A DNA stretch of 64,000 nucleotides from Anaerolineae bacterium (GTDB lineage: Bacteria > Chloroflexota > Anaerolineae > Aggregatilineales > Phototrophicaceae), in assembly GCA_022843385.1 (NCBI GenBank), contig JALHNT010000005.1, positions 125,897-189,896 of the forward strand, in the 5' to 3' direction. The position numbers and the translations under genes were made by a program. Positions 33,984 to 42,612 of the stretch are shown in pieces. A model generated the notes under the pieces. The model had not been told where the DNA came from. It saw nothing but the letters and a program-made list of their open reading frames with translations, and did no database searches. How positions within the stretch are numbered: position 1 is the first letter of the stretch; each line of letters starts with the position of its first letter.

Positions 33984-34406
33984 ATGACCGTCTTAACTGT
34001 CGAACGAGACATCTGGATCGCTGCGCCGCCGGAGCGCGTCTGGCAGGCCATCACTCAAGGCGAGATGTTGGAGCGCTGGTGGGGAGACCAATGGCGCATC
34101 CCGGAACTGCGCGTGGGTGCAGCGATCCAGTTCGGTCATGAAGGCGACTGGATGACAGCGATGATTACGACGGTGGATCCACCACGACAATTCGCGCTGG
34201 AATGGCCGCCGCAGGCCGGGTATCACAGCATCGCCATGACGACCGCTTTCAGCCTGACTGCCGAACAGGGTGGCACTCGACTGCATGTTCGTGAAACCGG
34301 CTTTGAGGCACTGCCCGATGACATCCGCCAGACGCGCTTTGACCAGACGACGAAGGGATACGAAACGGTGCTGGCAAGCCTGAAACACCTGCTGGAAGCG
34401 GCATGA
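33984..34406 (+). CDS. SRPBCC (AHSA1-like) domain protein
   Basis: The 140-residue START-like protein has the SRPBCC/AHSA1 pattern: IWIAAPPERVWQAIT, WWGDQWRIP and the C-terminal helix TTKGYETVLASLKHLL. These proteins bind a hydrophobic ligand in a deep cavity. The ATG at 33978 is also possible, but AGGA is 9 bases from the ATG at 33984 and only 3 from the other. The stop overlaps the start of the ArsR gene by 4 bases (ATGA), so the two are translationally coupled, an arrangement common for SRPBCC-ArsR pairs. Confidence 0.85.
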   Translation: MTVLTVERDIWIAAPPERVWQAITQGEMLERWWGDQWRIPELRVGAAIQFGHEGDWMTAMITTVDPPRQFALEWPPQAGYHSIAMTTAFSLTAEQGGTRLHVRETGFEALPDDIRQTRFDQTTKGYETVLASLKHLLEAA

Positions 34407-34726
34407 CCGAGCAAGCCCTCTTCACCGCCCTGGCCGACCCACTGCGTCGCCAACTGCTGCTGGATCTGGCACAGTCCAGCCCGCGTACCGCCACCCAGTT
34501 AGCCCAGGATTACCCGATCACGCGCCAGGGCATTCTGAAGCACCTGGATGTTCTGGAACAAGCCGGACTGGTTGCTGTTCAGCCGGCTGGACGAGAGAAG
34601 CGCTATCGCTTAACGCCGCAGCGCCTGGTCGAAGTGGAACAGTGGATTAAAGAACTTGAGGCGCGATGGGATGAACGACTCCTGCGCCTCAAGACCCTGC
34701 TTGAATCCGATCCGCCGGGGGAGTGA
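34403..34726 (+). CDS. ArsR-family transcriptional regulator
   Basis: This 107-residue winged-helix protein has the pattern ALADPLRRQLLLDLAQ, TATQLAQDYPITRQGILKHLD (recognition helix) and a wing with AGREKRYRLTPQRL. It lacks the CxC metal motif of ArsR or SmtB, so it should not be a classical metal sensor. With the SRPBCC protein it forms a ligand-binding and regulator unit. A perfect palindrome that touches the ribosome binding site of the operon is its likely target. Confidence 0.9.
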   Translation: MTEQALFTALADPLRRQLLLDLAQSSPRTATQLAQDYPITRQGILKHLDVLEQAGLVAVQPAGREKRYRLTPQRLVEVEQWIKELEARWDERLLRLKTLLESDPPGE

Positions 34727-34732
34727 ATCGCT

Positions 34733-35917
34733 TTACACCGGCAGCGTCAGGCTCTCCAGATCGCGCGGGTAATAGGTCATCATCTCCACGCCATCCTCGG
34801 TGACGGCGACAGTATCGGAATGACGGAAGCCGCCGATCTGCGGATGATACAGCCCTGGCTCGATGGTGAAGACCATGCCCGGCTTGATCGGGGTGGGGTC
34901 GCCTTTGTCGAGGAACGGCGCTTCGTGATAGCGCAGCCCGATGGCATGGCCGACGTGATGCCGCCAGTAGCCCATCAGGTCATGTTTCTCATAGTAGGCT
35001 CGCACCGCCAGATCAACCTCGGCGCAGGTCTTGACCCGTCCCAGCGCTTCAATCGCCGTGTCCTGAAGCGCCACCATATGATCGAAGAGCCGCCGCTGAT
35101 CATCGGTCGCTTTGCCCAGGAACATCGTCCGTTCCAGTTCCGAGACATAACCCCAGACCGGCGCACTGGCACCCGTCACCAGCACATCGCCGGCCTGAAA
35201 CACGATATTGTTCGCCAGCGCGTGCGGGATAGCCGCGTTGCGCCCGATCTGCCCGCGATAACCGGCTATCGCGCCAGGATAGGTCATGTTCTGCGAGCGA
35301 TAAACCGGCCCGATGGCATCCAGCATAGCGCGGGTGGCTTCGTGACCAGCCCGCTGTTCGACTTCGGTCTCGGTGGCACCGACGACGGTGTAGCGCTGAA
35401 GCAGGGTATGCGCCAGATTGCCCCAGCGGCAGCTTTCGCGCAGCAGGTTCAGCTCCGCCGGCGACTTCACCATCATCTGATCTTCAATCGCCGCCCGCAC
35501 CTTGACCACCGTCGCCCCGGTCAGCTCGCTCAACGCCGGGCCGCGATAGCCCAAAATCCAGGGATAGCCATCGTCATCGACCGCAATCGTGTCACGGATG
35601 TCCATGTCGCCCAGCAGCGTCTTGAGCGCCGCCATCGGATGAGGATCAAATGGATATTCGACATAATGCGCCACCTGCTCGATCAGCGCATTGGATTGGG
35701 CGTGTTCCACTTCCAGGCGTGGCACGAACAGGCCGCGTTCGCCATTGCTATTCATGACGAAGCCGATCGGACGCTCTGTGGGGATGAAGGCGAAACCGGC
35801 GTAATAGAGGATATAGTCGCGGTCGAACAGCACCACGCCGCTGCATCCGCGCTCGACGATCACCTGGCGCAGGACTTCACAGCGCGCCCGGTATTCCGCA
35901 TCGCTTATCTTGAGCAT
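34733..35917 (-). CDS. M24-fold protein with degenerate metal site (creatinase-like)
   Basis: The 394-residue protein has the creatinase N-terminal domain and a pita-bread C-terminal domain of the M24 type. In true prolidases five ligands (Asp, Asp, His, Glu, Glu) bind two metals. Here the first Asp position is Gly or Thr (VTGASAPVWGY), the second is Glu (SELERT), His is kept in GHAIGL, Glu is kept in TIEPGL, and the last Glu is Ser (FRHSDTV). This resembles creatinase, which needs no metal, more than Xaa-Pro peptidases. A peptidase label should be treated with care. AAAGGATG precedes the ATG. Confidence 0.8.
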   Translation of the reverse strand: MLKISDAEYRARCEVLRQVIVERGCSGVVLFDRDYILYYAGFAFIPTERPIGFVMNSNGERGLFVPRLEVEHAQSNALIEQVAHYVEYPFDPHPMAALKTLLGDMDIRDTIAVDDDGYPWILGYRGPALSELTGATVVKVRAAIEDQMMVKSPAELNLLRESCRWGNLAHTLLQRYTVVGATETEVEQRAGHEATRAMLDAIGPVYRSQNMTYPGAIAGYRGQIGRNAAIPHALANNIVFQAGDVLVTGASAPVWGYVSELERTMFLGKATDDQRRLFDHMVALQDTAIEALGRVKTCAEVDLAVRAYYEKHDLMGYWRHHVGHAIGLRYHEAPFLDKGDPTPIKPGMVFTIEPGLYHPQIGGFRHSDTVAVTEDGVEMMTYYPRDLESLTLPV

Positions 35918-36054
35918 GATTCATCCTTTGCGTTCAGGCCTTCATCCCGCGAGTATAACGGGCGCTGGAAATGGCGACCAGTCAAGTGGAACTACCCCAC
36001 TGGCCTATTGGTGTCGTGTCTTGCGGTTGTTTCGCCCTATTGCACTTTGCCCGT

Positions 36055-36075
36055 CACCCCCCAATAACTGGGGGG
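36055..36075. promoter_or_regulatory. C6-N7-G6-type inverted repeat upstream of hydrolase gene
   Basis: CACCCCCCAATAACTGGGGGG is a perfect inverted repeat 70 bases before the hydrolase start. A close version, CACCCCCCAATTTCTGGGG, lies at 42509-42527 upstream of the ABC exporter operon. The two differ in 2 of 19 bases, so they may be operators of one regulator. Confidence 0.4.
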
Positions 36076-36144
36076 ATGCGCCACGTGATTCAGGTGTATC
36101 CTGTGGCTTATTGACCAGAAACGTATTTTGGGTCACAAGGTCAA

Positions 36145-37023
36145 ATGAGCACACAAGTAACATCACACTTCACTACCCTGCCGGATGGACAGGTGATCCA
36201 CAGCCTTCAGGCTGGCACAGATACCTGGGGAACGGTGGTGCTGCTGCACGGCGGCAACATCGATCATGCCGCATTGTCGTGGGGGCCAACGCTGTCCGCC
36301 CTGGCGGAACGCCGTTATCGGGTGATCGCGCTGGACGCCCCTGGTTACGGTCGTAGCCCGGCACCGCGCCAGCCGTTCACGCTCCAGCGGGCGACAGCGA
36401 CCTTCAGCCAGTTCGCTGATGCCCTCGGATTGAAGACCTTCACATTGGGCGGCGTATCGATGGGAGGCGGGATGGCGCTGGGCTATACCCTGATGCAGCC
36501 GGAGCGGGTGACGCGGCTGGTGCTGGTCGGCTCGTATGGCTTACAGGATCGCGCCCCATTTCATCATCTGAGCCGGCTGTTGATTGCGCTGCCGGGGATG
36601 AACGCCCTCACGCGCGGGATGCTCAAGGGGCGTCCGGGGCTGGTTCGCCGTAGCCTGAGCAGCATCCTCCGTAATCCGGCGGCGCTGACCGATGAGCTGG
36701 TGCAGCAGGTGATGGCTGCGCTGGAGCAGTCACAGTCACTTGAGGTCTGGTCACAGTTTCAGCGCGACGAGATCGGCTGGAACGGGGTCAAGACCTGTTA
36801 TATGCCGCGTCTGAGCGAGATCACCTGCCCAACGCTGCTGGTGCAGGGGACGCATGATATTGGTGTGCCGCTGCGTTATGCCGAAGAAGCAGCGCGCCGG
36901 TTGCCTCATGCCCGGCTGGAAATCTTTGAGAACGCCGGTCACTGGACGCAGCGCGATGATGCTCCGCGCTTTCATCGCCTTCTGTTAGATTTTCTCAATA
37001 CAAGCCAGGGAAAAGGTGTGTAA
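36145..37023 (+). CDS. Alpha/beta hydrolase
   Basis: The 292-residue single-domain hydrolase has an oxyanion segment (LLHGGNIDH), the nucleophile elbow GVSMGG, Asp in QGTHDIGVP and His in NAGHWTQ, so the catalytic triad is complete. A helical cap lies between about residues 130 and 210. It is probably an esterase or a related C-C or ester-bond hydrolase; the substrate is not known. A TetR regulator follows 78 bases downstream on the same strand. AAGG lies 5 bases before the ATG. Confidence 0.85.
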   Translation: MSTQVTSHFTTLPDGQVIHSLQAGTDTWGTVVLLHGGNIDHAALSWGPTLSALAERRYRVIALDAPGYGRSPAPRQPFTLQRATATFSQFADALGLKTFTLGGVSMGGGMALGYTLMQPERVTRLVLVGSYGLQDRAPFHHLSRLLIALPGMNALTRGMLKGRPGLVRRSLSSILRNPAALTDELVQQVMAALEQSQSLEVWSQFQRDEIGWNGVKTCYMPRLSEITCPTLLVQGTHDIGVPLRYAEEAARRLPHARLEIFENAGHWTQRDDAPRFHRLLLDFLNTSQGKGV

Positions 37024-37101
37024 ATCCCAACTTTTGCCTGTTCTTACCTGTTTATCAGGCTAAAGGTTGTACTCGACTATATCAATTCTGTACTTGAAAG
37101 G

Positions 37102-37806
37102 ATGATGATGCCCGACACCCGCGATAACCCGGAGCGCGAGGGGCGCATTCTGGATGCCGCCAAGAAGCTCTTCAGTCATTACGGCTTCGACAAGACCACT
37201 GTCAGCGACATCGCCGATGAAGCTGGTATCTCGAAAGGGGCGGTCTATCTGCACTTCAAGAGCAAGGATGAGCTATTCGATGCACTGCTGCTGCGCGAGT
37301 CGGATGCGGTGCTGGATGATTTGCTGCGGCGGTTGGATGCCGATCGAGAGGGGGGCAGCATCTTCGGCTTGTATCAACATGCCATCCTGACATCTATCGC
37401 CAATCCGCTGATGCACGCGCTGATGACCCGTGACAGCCGGGTGCTGGGCGATTACGCCCGGCGAATCAGCAAGACGCTGTTGGCAGCGCAGGGCAATCTG
37501 GTACGAGATGAGATGGTGAAGCAGTTGCAAGCGGCGGGTGTCATCCGTCCGGACCTGGACGCAGATGTGGTCAGTTATGTGCTGGCGCTGATCCGCTACG
37601 GCTTCCTGATGATACACGAGGTCGTGCCGCCCGATAAAGCGCCGCCGCTGGATGAAGTCGGGCGGACGCTGGGGCTGCTGCTGGAACGGGGTTTGGCCCC
37701 TGAAGGCGGGTCGAATAAGGAAGCTGGACGGCAGGTATTGCATCAGATCGTCGAGCAACTGCGGGCGTATATCCACAGCACGCGCAAAACATCACCGCCA
37801 GCGTGA
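37102..37806 (+). CDS. TetR-family transcriptional regulator
   Basis: The 234-residue protein has a typical N-terminal TetR helix-turn-helix ([20 protein letters not shown], then [20 protein letters not shown]) and an all-helical ligand-binding domain. Three ATG codons follow one another (37102, 37105, 37108); AAAGG is 6 bases from the third, which may be the one used. The long leader and the CCCCCC-GGGGGG palindrome upstream of the hydrolase gene suggest that it controls the hydrolase and itself. The ligand is not known. Confidence 0.88.
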   Translation: MMMPDTRDNPEREGRILDAAKKLFSHYGFDKTTVSDIADEAGISKGAVYLHFKSKDELFDALLLRESDAVLDDLLRRLDADREGGSIFGLYQHAILTSIANPLMHALMTRDSRVLGDYARRISKTLLAAQGNLVRDEMVKQLQAAGVIRPDLDADVVSYVLALIRYGFLMIHEVVPPDKAPPLDEVGRTLGLLLERGLAPEGGSNKEAGRQVLHQIVEQLRAYIHSTRKTSPPA

Positions 37807-37888
37807 TGAACATGGGTTGCGGACGACGCCGCCCGGGATGATGCCTGTGCCGGGCATTATGCACCCGGCACGATTAGGGAAGGCGCGC

Positions 37889-38863
37889 TTACTGCGGCGG
37901 CGGGATCAGGCCGATCTGTTGAAACAGGGTGAAGTAATCACCAACATCCCATTGTTCAACGACCAGGCCATCGCTCACGCGAAAGACATCAGCGCTGACG
38001 TAGTTAATCGGATTGAATGTTGGAGGGATACCATAAAGTTGTTCACCCCCTTCATGAGTGCCAGTGATAGTGCTGAGGACAAAAGCCAGATCGCCTTCCG
38101 TCACAGTCAGGTTGATCTCACGCTGCACATCCGGGAACGCTTCGTAAATGGCGGTGTAGAAGTCCTGGAAACCCTTCAGACCCGGCCCCACGAACGGATT
38201 GTGCCAGACATAATCCGGGGCGATGAAACGCTCGGCGGCCACGATGTCACGGGTGTTGAGTGCGTCCTTATACAGACCTTCAACCACTGTCAGCGTATCT
38301 TCGCTGGCAGCCGGTTCAGGTGTACGTTCCACCAGGGGGACACCGAACATGCTCAGGTCTTCCGGGGCAGGCGCGCCATTCGGAATGATGCCCAACTGCT
38401 GGAAAAAAGACAGTTGATCGATCACTTCCCAGTGTTCAGCCAGTTTGCCCTCTTCAACACGCCAGAAGTTGATGCTTTGCGCGGCGACTCGGTTACCGGT
38501 CGCTTGGATGCCCATGAAGTCCCCTTCCTGAGTGCCGGAGATCACCAGGCGGGCAGCGACATAATCGCCCTCAGCGGCCATTTCGTAAACCGTGTACTGA
38601 ATATCCGGGAAAGCGGTGTGGAGACCGGCCACCATCCCTTGCAGTGCCTGACTGCCACTGGGTACACCCGGCGTATTCTGGATGTACTCTGGCGTGACGA
38701 ACTGGTCAGCAGCGGCGACATCCCCAGCGTTGAAGACCTGATCGATGAAGGCTATGACCAACTGCCGATTGGCGTCTGTGGACGACTCCTGCGCATAAGC
38801 TGCCGACAGGCTGAAAGCAGCGACGAGCAAGACCGATGTAAGAGCGGCGATCCAACGGTTCAT
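37889..38863 (-). CDS. Secreted protein with two SnoaL-like domains
   Basis: The 324-residue protein has a signal peptide (hydrophobic residues 4-20, cleavage near AAYAQ). Two SnoaL/ester-cyclase-type domains follow, about residues 27-160 and 185-320. They are recognisable as repeats: VFNAGDVAAADQFVTPEYIQN against ALNTRDIVAAERFIAPDYVW, and both end with HWEVIDQLSFFQQLGIIP or QWDVGDYFTLFQQIGLIP. It is thus an internal duplication of an alpha+beta barrel that binds small hydrophobic molecules. Enzymatic activity is not assured. GGGGGAA precedes the ATG. Confidence 0.82.
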   Translation of the reverse strand: MNRWIAALTSVLLVAAFSLSAAYAQESSTDANRQLVIAFIDQVFNAGDVAAADQFVTPEYIQNTPGVPSGSQALQGMVAGLHTAFPDIQYTVYEMAAEGDYVAARLVISGTQEGDFMGIQATGNRVAAQSINFWRVEEGKLAEHWEVIDQLSFFQQLGIIPNGAPAPEDLSMFGVPLVERTPEPAASEDTLTVVEGLYKDALNTRDIVAAERFIAPDYVWHNPFVGPGLKGFQDFYTAIYEAFPDVQREINLTVTEGDLAFVLSTITGTHEGGEQLYGIPPTFNPINYVSADVFRVSDGLVVEQWDVGDYFTLFQQIGLIPPPQ

Positions 38864-39175
38864 GATATTCCCCCTATTCATGGTGCTGCGGGTTTATTCC
38901 CGCGTTCTATCCATACAACGAATGTGCAGAGGCGGAATCGACAGTGGGAATGTTAAGCATCAAAAAAGATTATCGGAGATTGTGTTAAGAGCCGATCGGG
39001 GTGACTGACAGGTTAGATACAAATCGATCAGCTTTCCCGGAGCCTTTTAGAGACTTGATTGGCACGGGTAGGGTAAGCTGCGAAGCACGGGGAAGTACAA
39101 ACATTGGGCTCATTTGAGCCGCAGTGCATTAGCAACCAGGAACTAACAACTAACAACCAACATCTGAGAGAAACC
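38864..39175. other. Divergent promoter region, no gene seen
   Basis: This gap separates the divergent SnoaL-like and hydrolase genes. It holds a GGCTCA-ttt-GAGCC hairpin near 39108 and a short CTAACAA tandem repeat near 39143. No ORF with convincing coding character is visible. Confidence 0.4.
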
Positions 39176-39940
39176 ATGAATCACCTGTACATCGAACGTC
39201 TGGGACAACCGGATAAGCCAGCCATCATCTTCCTGCACGGCGGTGGCCTGAGCAGCCGTCAGTGGGGGCCGCAGATGCAGAAACTCGCCAGCGACTTCTT
39301 CTGTCTGGCACCCGACCTGCCGGAACAGGGACGCAGCGCCGCAGTACAACCATTCACGCTGTCCGGGGCAGCGGAACAGGTAATCGAGCTGATTCAAGAG
39401 ATTCCGTCACAGCGGGCGCACCTGGTCGGCCTGTCGCTGGGCGGCGCAGTCGCGCTGGAAGTGGCGCGAGTTGCGCCAGAGCGTGTCGATCACCTGCTGG
39501 TCAGCGGGACATCCGCCGGGTTGAGCGGCTGGCTGGGGAAGATCACCATCTGGAGCGCCGGCCTGTACCGCTGGTTCAGCCAGGAGCAATTGCTGCGGCT
39601 GGCCTACCGCCAGTTCAACATTCCGCCACAGTATCAGGCTGATCTGCGCGAAGATCTGCTCAAGGGTTTTGACCCGGCCTTCACCCGCCATTTCACCGAA
39701 GCGTTGATGCAGCTTCAGCTTCCGGCGCGGGCCAATGCCCTGGTGTGTGTTGGCGAGCGCGAGACGACCGTTGCCAGAGGTGATGCCCGTAAGCTGGTAC
39801 AGCGGATAGCCGGGGCGCGCGGCGTGGTTGTACCGAAGGTCGGTCATGTGTGGAATCTGGAAGCGCATGATCTGTTCACCGAGATAGTTCGGGCGTTTGT
39901 GAGGGATCAACCGCTGCCAGATGGGCTGCGAACATTGTGA
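39176..39940 (+). CDS. Alpha/beta hydrolase
   Basis: The 254-residue hydrolase begins IERLGQPDKPAIIFLHGGGLSS. It has the nucleophile elbow GLSLGG and the final His in VPKVGHVWNLE. The acid residue would be expected near CVGERETTVARGD, where a normal Asp is replaced or shifted (Glu in GERE). The start at 39176 gives the normal N terminus; the ORF is open from 39104. The glycosyltransferase gene starts 11 bases downstream, so the two are likely cotranscribed and may act on the same small molecule or lipid. Confidence 0.82.
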   Translation: MNHLYIERLGQPDKPAIIFLHGGGLSSRQWGPQMQKLASDFFCLAPDLPEQGRSAAVQPFTLSGAAEQVIELIQEIPSQRAHLVGLSLGGAVALEVARVAPERVDHLLVSGTSAGLSGWLGKITIWSAGLYRWFSQEQLLRLAYRQFNIPPQYQADLREDLLKGFDPAFTRHFTEALMQLQLPARANALVCVGERETTVARGDARKLVQRIAGARGVVVPKVGHVWNLEAHDLFTEIVRAFVRDQPLPDGLRTL

Positions 39941-39951
39941 GGGGATAAGCG

Positions 39952-41226
39952 ATGACAATTGTGATTTTGACCGCTGGGACGCGCGGTGATGTGCAGCCGT
40001 ATCTGGCGCTGGCACACGGGTTGATGAAAGCCGGACATGTGGTTCGGCTGGCCGCGCCGAGCAACTTTGAGACGTTCGCCAACGAACATGGTGTACCCTA
40101 TGCGCCGCTGCGGGCGGATTACTACCAGTTGATGGACTCGCCCGAGGGTCAGGCGCTCAAGAGTGGCAACCCCTTGCGCGTGATGAAGCATATGCGGACG
40201 ACGATCTTCCCGTTGATGCGCCGCCTGCTCGATGATAGCTGGGAGGCCAGCCGCGATGCTACGTGCCTCATCTATCACCCGAAGGTGTTCAGCACCGCTC
40301 ACATCGCCGAGAAGCTGGGCATTCCAGCTCTCATGGCCGCCACTGTACCCATCATCCACCCGACAGCCGAATTCCCGGCAGCGGGTGTCATTCACCGCAA
40401 CCTGGGCGGCTTTCTGAATAAGCTGACCTATCAGGCAGCTCCTGCAGCCATGAGCAGCTTCAACAGCATCCTCAGTGAATGGCGACAGGACAAGCTGGGA
40501 TTGCCAGCCAAGTCGAATGCGGTCAAGGGATTCACGCTGAATGGTAAGCCCATTCCGGTGCTGTACAACTTCAGCCAGCACCTCATCCCGCGCCCGGCGG
40601 ATTGGGACGACTCGGCGTATATCACCGGCTTCTGGCTGCTGGATAACCGCACCCACTGGCAGCCGCCAGCCGACCTGACGCGCTTCATCGAGAGCGGCGC
40701 GCCCCCGGTCTATATCGGCTTCGGCAGCATGGTGGCTGAAGACCCGGCGCGGCTGACCGAGGCGGTGATCGAGGGGTTGAAGCAGTCAGGGCAGCGCGGC
40801 GTGGTAGCGGCCGGTTGGGGTGGCATCCGCGTCAGCGATGTGCCGGAGAGCATCTACCTGCTGAAGGAAGCACCGCATGAATGGCTGTTTCCACGTATGG
40901 CGGCAGTGGTTCATCATGGTGGCGCAGGGACAACAGCTGCCGGTCTGCTGGCGGGCAAGCCGACGATCATCATCCCATTCATCGCTGACCAACCATTCTG
41001 GGGCAACCGGATTGCGGCGCTGGGCGCAGGGCCGGCACCGATTCCACAAAAGCAATTGACCGCCGCGAAGCTATCACAGGCCATCCGCGAGGCGGTATCG
41101 AACATGGAGATGCAGCGCAAAGCTGCGGTTATCGGCGAGAAGCTGCGGGCTGAAGATGGTGTCAGTAATGCGGTGGCAGTTATCGAGCAGAAAATCCAGC
41201 TTGCTCGTGAAAAAGTAGCCGTTTAG
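39952..41226 (+). CDS. GT1-type glycosyltransferase, copy 1
   Basis: This 424-residue GT-B fold enzyme has the N-terminal GTRGDVQPYLALAHGLMKAGH of sterol- and macrolide-type UDP-glycosyltransferases, and the C-terminal nucleotide-sugar motif HHGGAGTTAAGLLAGKPTI followed by FWGNRIAALGAGP. It should transfer a sugar onto a lipid or small-molecule acceptor. The next gene encodes a clear paralogue, and the last 45 residues of the two are almost identical (SNMEMQRKAAVIGEKLRAED). It follows the hydrolase gene closely and precedes an ABC-2 exporter, which suggests a glycolipid or metabolite modification and export unit. Confidence 0.88.
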   Translation: MTIVILTAGTRGDVQPYLALAHGLMKAGHVVRLAAPSNFETFANEHGVPYAPLRADYYQLMDSPEGQALKSGNPLRVMKHMRTTIFPLMRRLLDDSWEASRDATCLIYHPKVFSTAHIAEKLGIPALMAATVPIIHPTAEFPAAGVIHRNLGGFLNKLTYQAAPAAMSSFNSILSEWRQDKLGLPAKSNAVKGFTLNGKPIPVLYNFSQHLIPRPADWDDSAYITGFWLLDNRTHWQPPADLTRFIESGAPPVYIGFGSMVAEDPARLTEAVIEGLKQSGQRGVVAAGWGGIRVSDVPESIYLLKEAPHEWLFPRMAAVVHHGGAGTTAAGLLAGKPTIIIPFIADQPFWGNRIAALGAGPAPIPQKQLTAAKLSQAIREAVSNMEMQRKAAVIGEKLRAEDGVSNAVAVIEQKIQLAREKVAV

Positions 41227-41249
41227 CACTTTATGAGAGGAGGAGCATT

Positions 41250-42497
41250 ATGCATATTCGACTGTTGGCGCTGGGATCGCGCGGGGATGTCCAGCCATAC
41301 ATCGCGCTGGGGCTGGGTTTGCAGCGCGCTGGATACGATGTGGCAATCGCAGCGTCAGATAACTTCCGTGCGTTCATCGAAAGCTATGGCCTGGTCTGTA
41401 AGACCACCAAGGGCGACTTACAGCAAATGCTTCAGGGGCAGCGCGGCGGACGCAAGGCCAAGTGGTTGTTCCTGCAGATGGTGTTGGATGAAACACTGCG
41501 GCTGACCGAGGGTGCCGATGCGCTGATTTACGCACCAGCAGCGATCTTCGCCGCGCCTCATGTAGTGGAAAAGCTGGGCATCATTGGCATCCCGACGCTG
41601 TTGCAGCCTTTCCTGCACCCGACCGGTGACTTTCCGTCAGCGGGGATGCCCGTGCTGGGATTGGGCAGCGGTTACAACCGCTGGACTTATCGCTTTGTCG
41701 AATGGCTGACCTGGACCTTCACCAAGAGCAAAATCAACCGCTGGCGTGAGGAGACGCTGGGTCTGCCACCGGCGCAGACCAGTCACTTCGATCTGGCGCG
41801 CCGCGCCGGGATGCCCACGCTCTACGGGATCAGTCCACAGGTCTTGCCAAAACCGGCAGAGTGGCCGTCGGATGCGCATCTGACGGGTTACTGGTTCCTG
41901 GGCAGCAACACCGATTGGCAACCTCCGGAGGCGTTAGAAGCCTTTCTCCAGGCTGGCGATCCACCCGTCTATATCGGCTTCGGCAGCATGGTCGCTCGGC
42001 AGCCGGAGCGGATGGCCCGGATGGCGCTGGACGCGGTGCAGCAGGCCGGTGTCCGGGGGATTCTGGCGGCAGGTTGGGGTGGTCTATCAGCGGCTCAGAT
42101 ACCGAAAGATGTGCTGCTGATCGATCAGGCGCCCCACGAGTGGCTGTTCCCACGAGTCGGAGCAGTAGTCCATCATGGCGGCGCAGGGACGACGGCTGCC
42201 GGTTTGCGGGCGGGCGTCCCCAGCATTGTCGTTCCGTTCAAGAGTGACCAGCCTTTCTGGGGAGCGCAGGTTCATCGACTGGGCGCGGGGCCGGTACCGA
42301 TCCCGCAGAAGCAGTTGACTGCCGAGAGGCTGGCACAGGCCATCCGCGAGGCGGTGACGAACACGGAGATGCAGCGCAAAGCCGCTGTCATCGGTGAGAA
42401 GCTGCGGGCGGAGGATGGCGTAGGCAACGCAGTGGCGATCATCGAGCGCGTGGTCGGGAAAGCCGAAGCGGTTCCGAAGATGCCCTTACTGGTGTAG
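41250..42497 (+). CDS. GT1-type glycosyltransferase, copy 2
   Basis: A 415-residue paralogue of the preceding gene with the same N-terminal (GSRGDVQPYIALGLGLQRAGY) and C-terminal (HHGGAGTTAAGLRAGVPSI, FWGAQVHRLGAGP) motifs. The acceptor-binding N-terminal half is less similar than the C-terminal half, so the two probably use the same sugar donor but different acceptors, or act in series. AGGAGG lies 7 bases before the ATG and 23 bases after the previous stop. Confidence 0.88.
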   Translation: MHIRLLALGSRGDVQPYIALGLGLQRAGYDVAIAASDNFRAFIESYGLVCKTTKGDLQQMLQGQRGGRKAKWLFLQMVLDETLRLTEGADALIYAPAAIFAAPHVVEKLGIIGIPTLLQPFLHPTGDFPSAGMPVLGLGSGYNRWTYRFVEWLTWTFTKSKINRWREETLGLPPAQTSHFDLARRAGMPTLYGISPQVLPKPAEWPSDAHLTGYWFLGSNTDWQPPEALEAFLQAGDPPVYIGFGSMVARQPERMARMALDAVQQAGVRGILAAGWGGLSAAQIPKDVLLIDQAPHEWLFPRVGAVVHHGGAGTTAAGLRAGVPSIVVPFKSDQPFWGAQVHRLGAGPVPIPQKQLTAERLAQAIREAVTNTEMQRKAAVIGEKLRAEDGVGNAVAIIERVVGKAEAVPKMPLLV

Positions 42498-42508
42498 GGC
42501 TGGCCGCG

Positions 42509-42527
42509 CACCCCCCAATTTCTGGGG
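42509..42527. promoter_or_regulatory. Inverted repeat upstream of the ABC exporter operon
   Basis: CACCCCCCAATTTCTGGGG is the second version of the motif at 36055-36075. It lies 86 bases before the ABC ATPase start and just after the stop of the glycosyltransferase gene. Confidence 0.4.
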
Positions 42528-42612
42528 TTGTATAGGCGATTACAAAGGCCTTGAATGAAATTATGGTCGTTACAAATCAGCCAGCGTGGCTGATGGGGAG
42601 AGGAGTTGTATC

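Noticed and set aside
34820..36067. Plus-strand ORF of 415 codons
   Set aside because: It is antisense to the M24-fold gene, which has a good start, ribosome binding site and conserved motifs.
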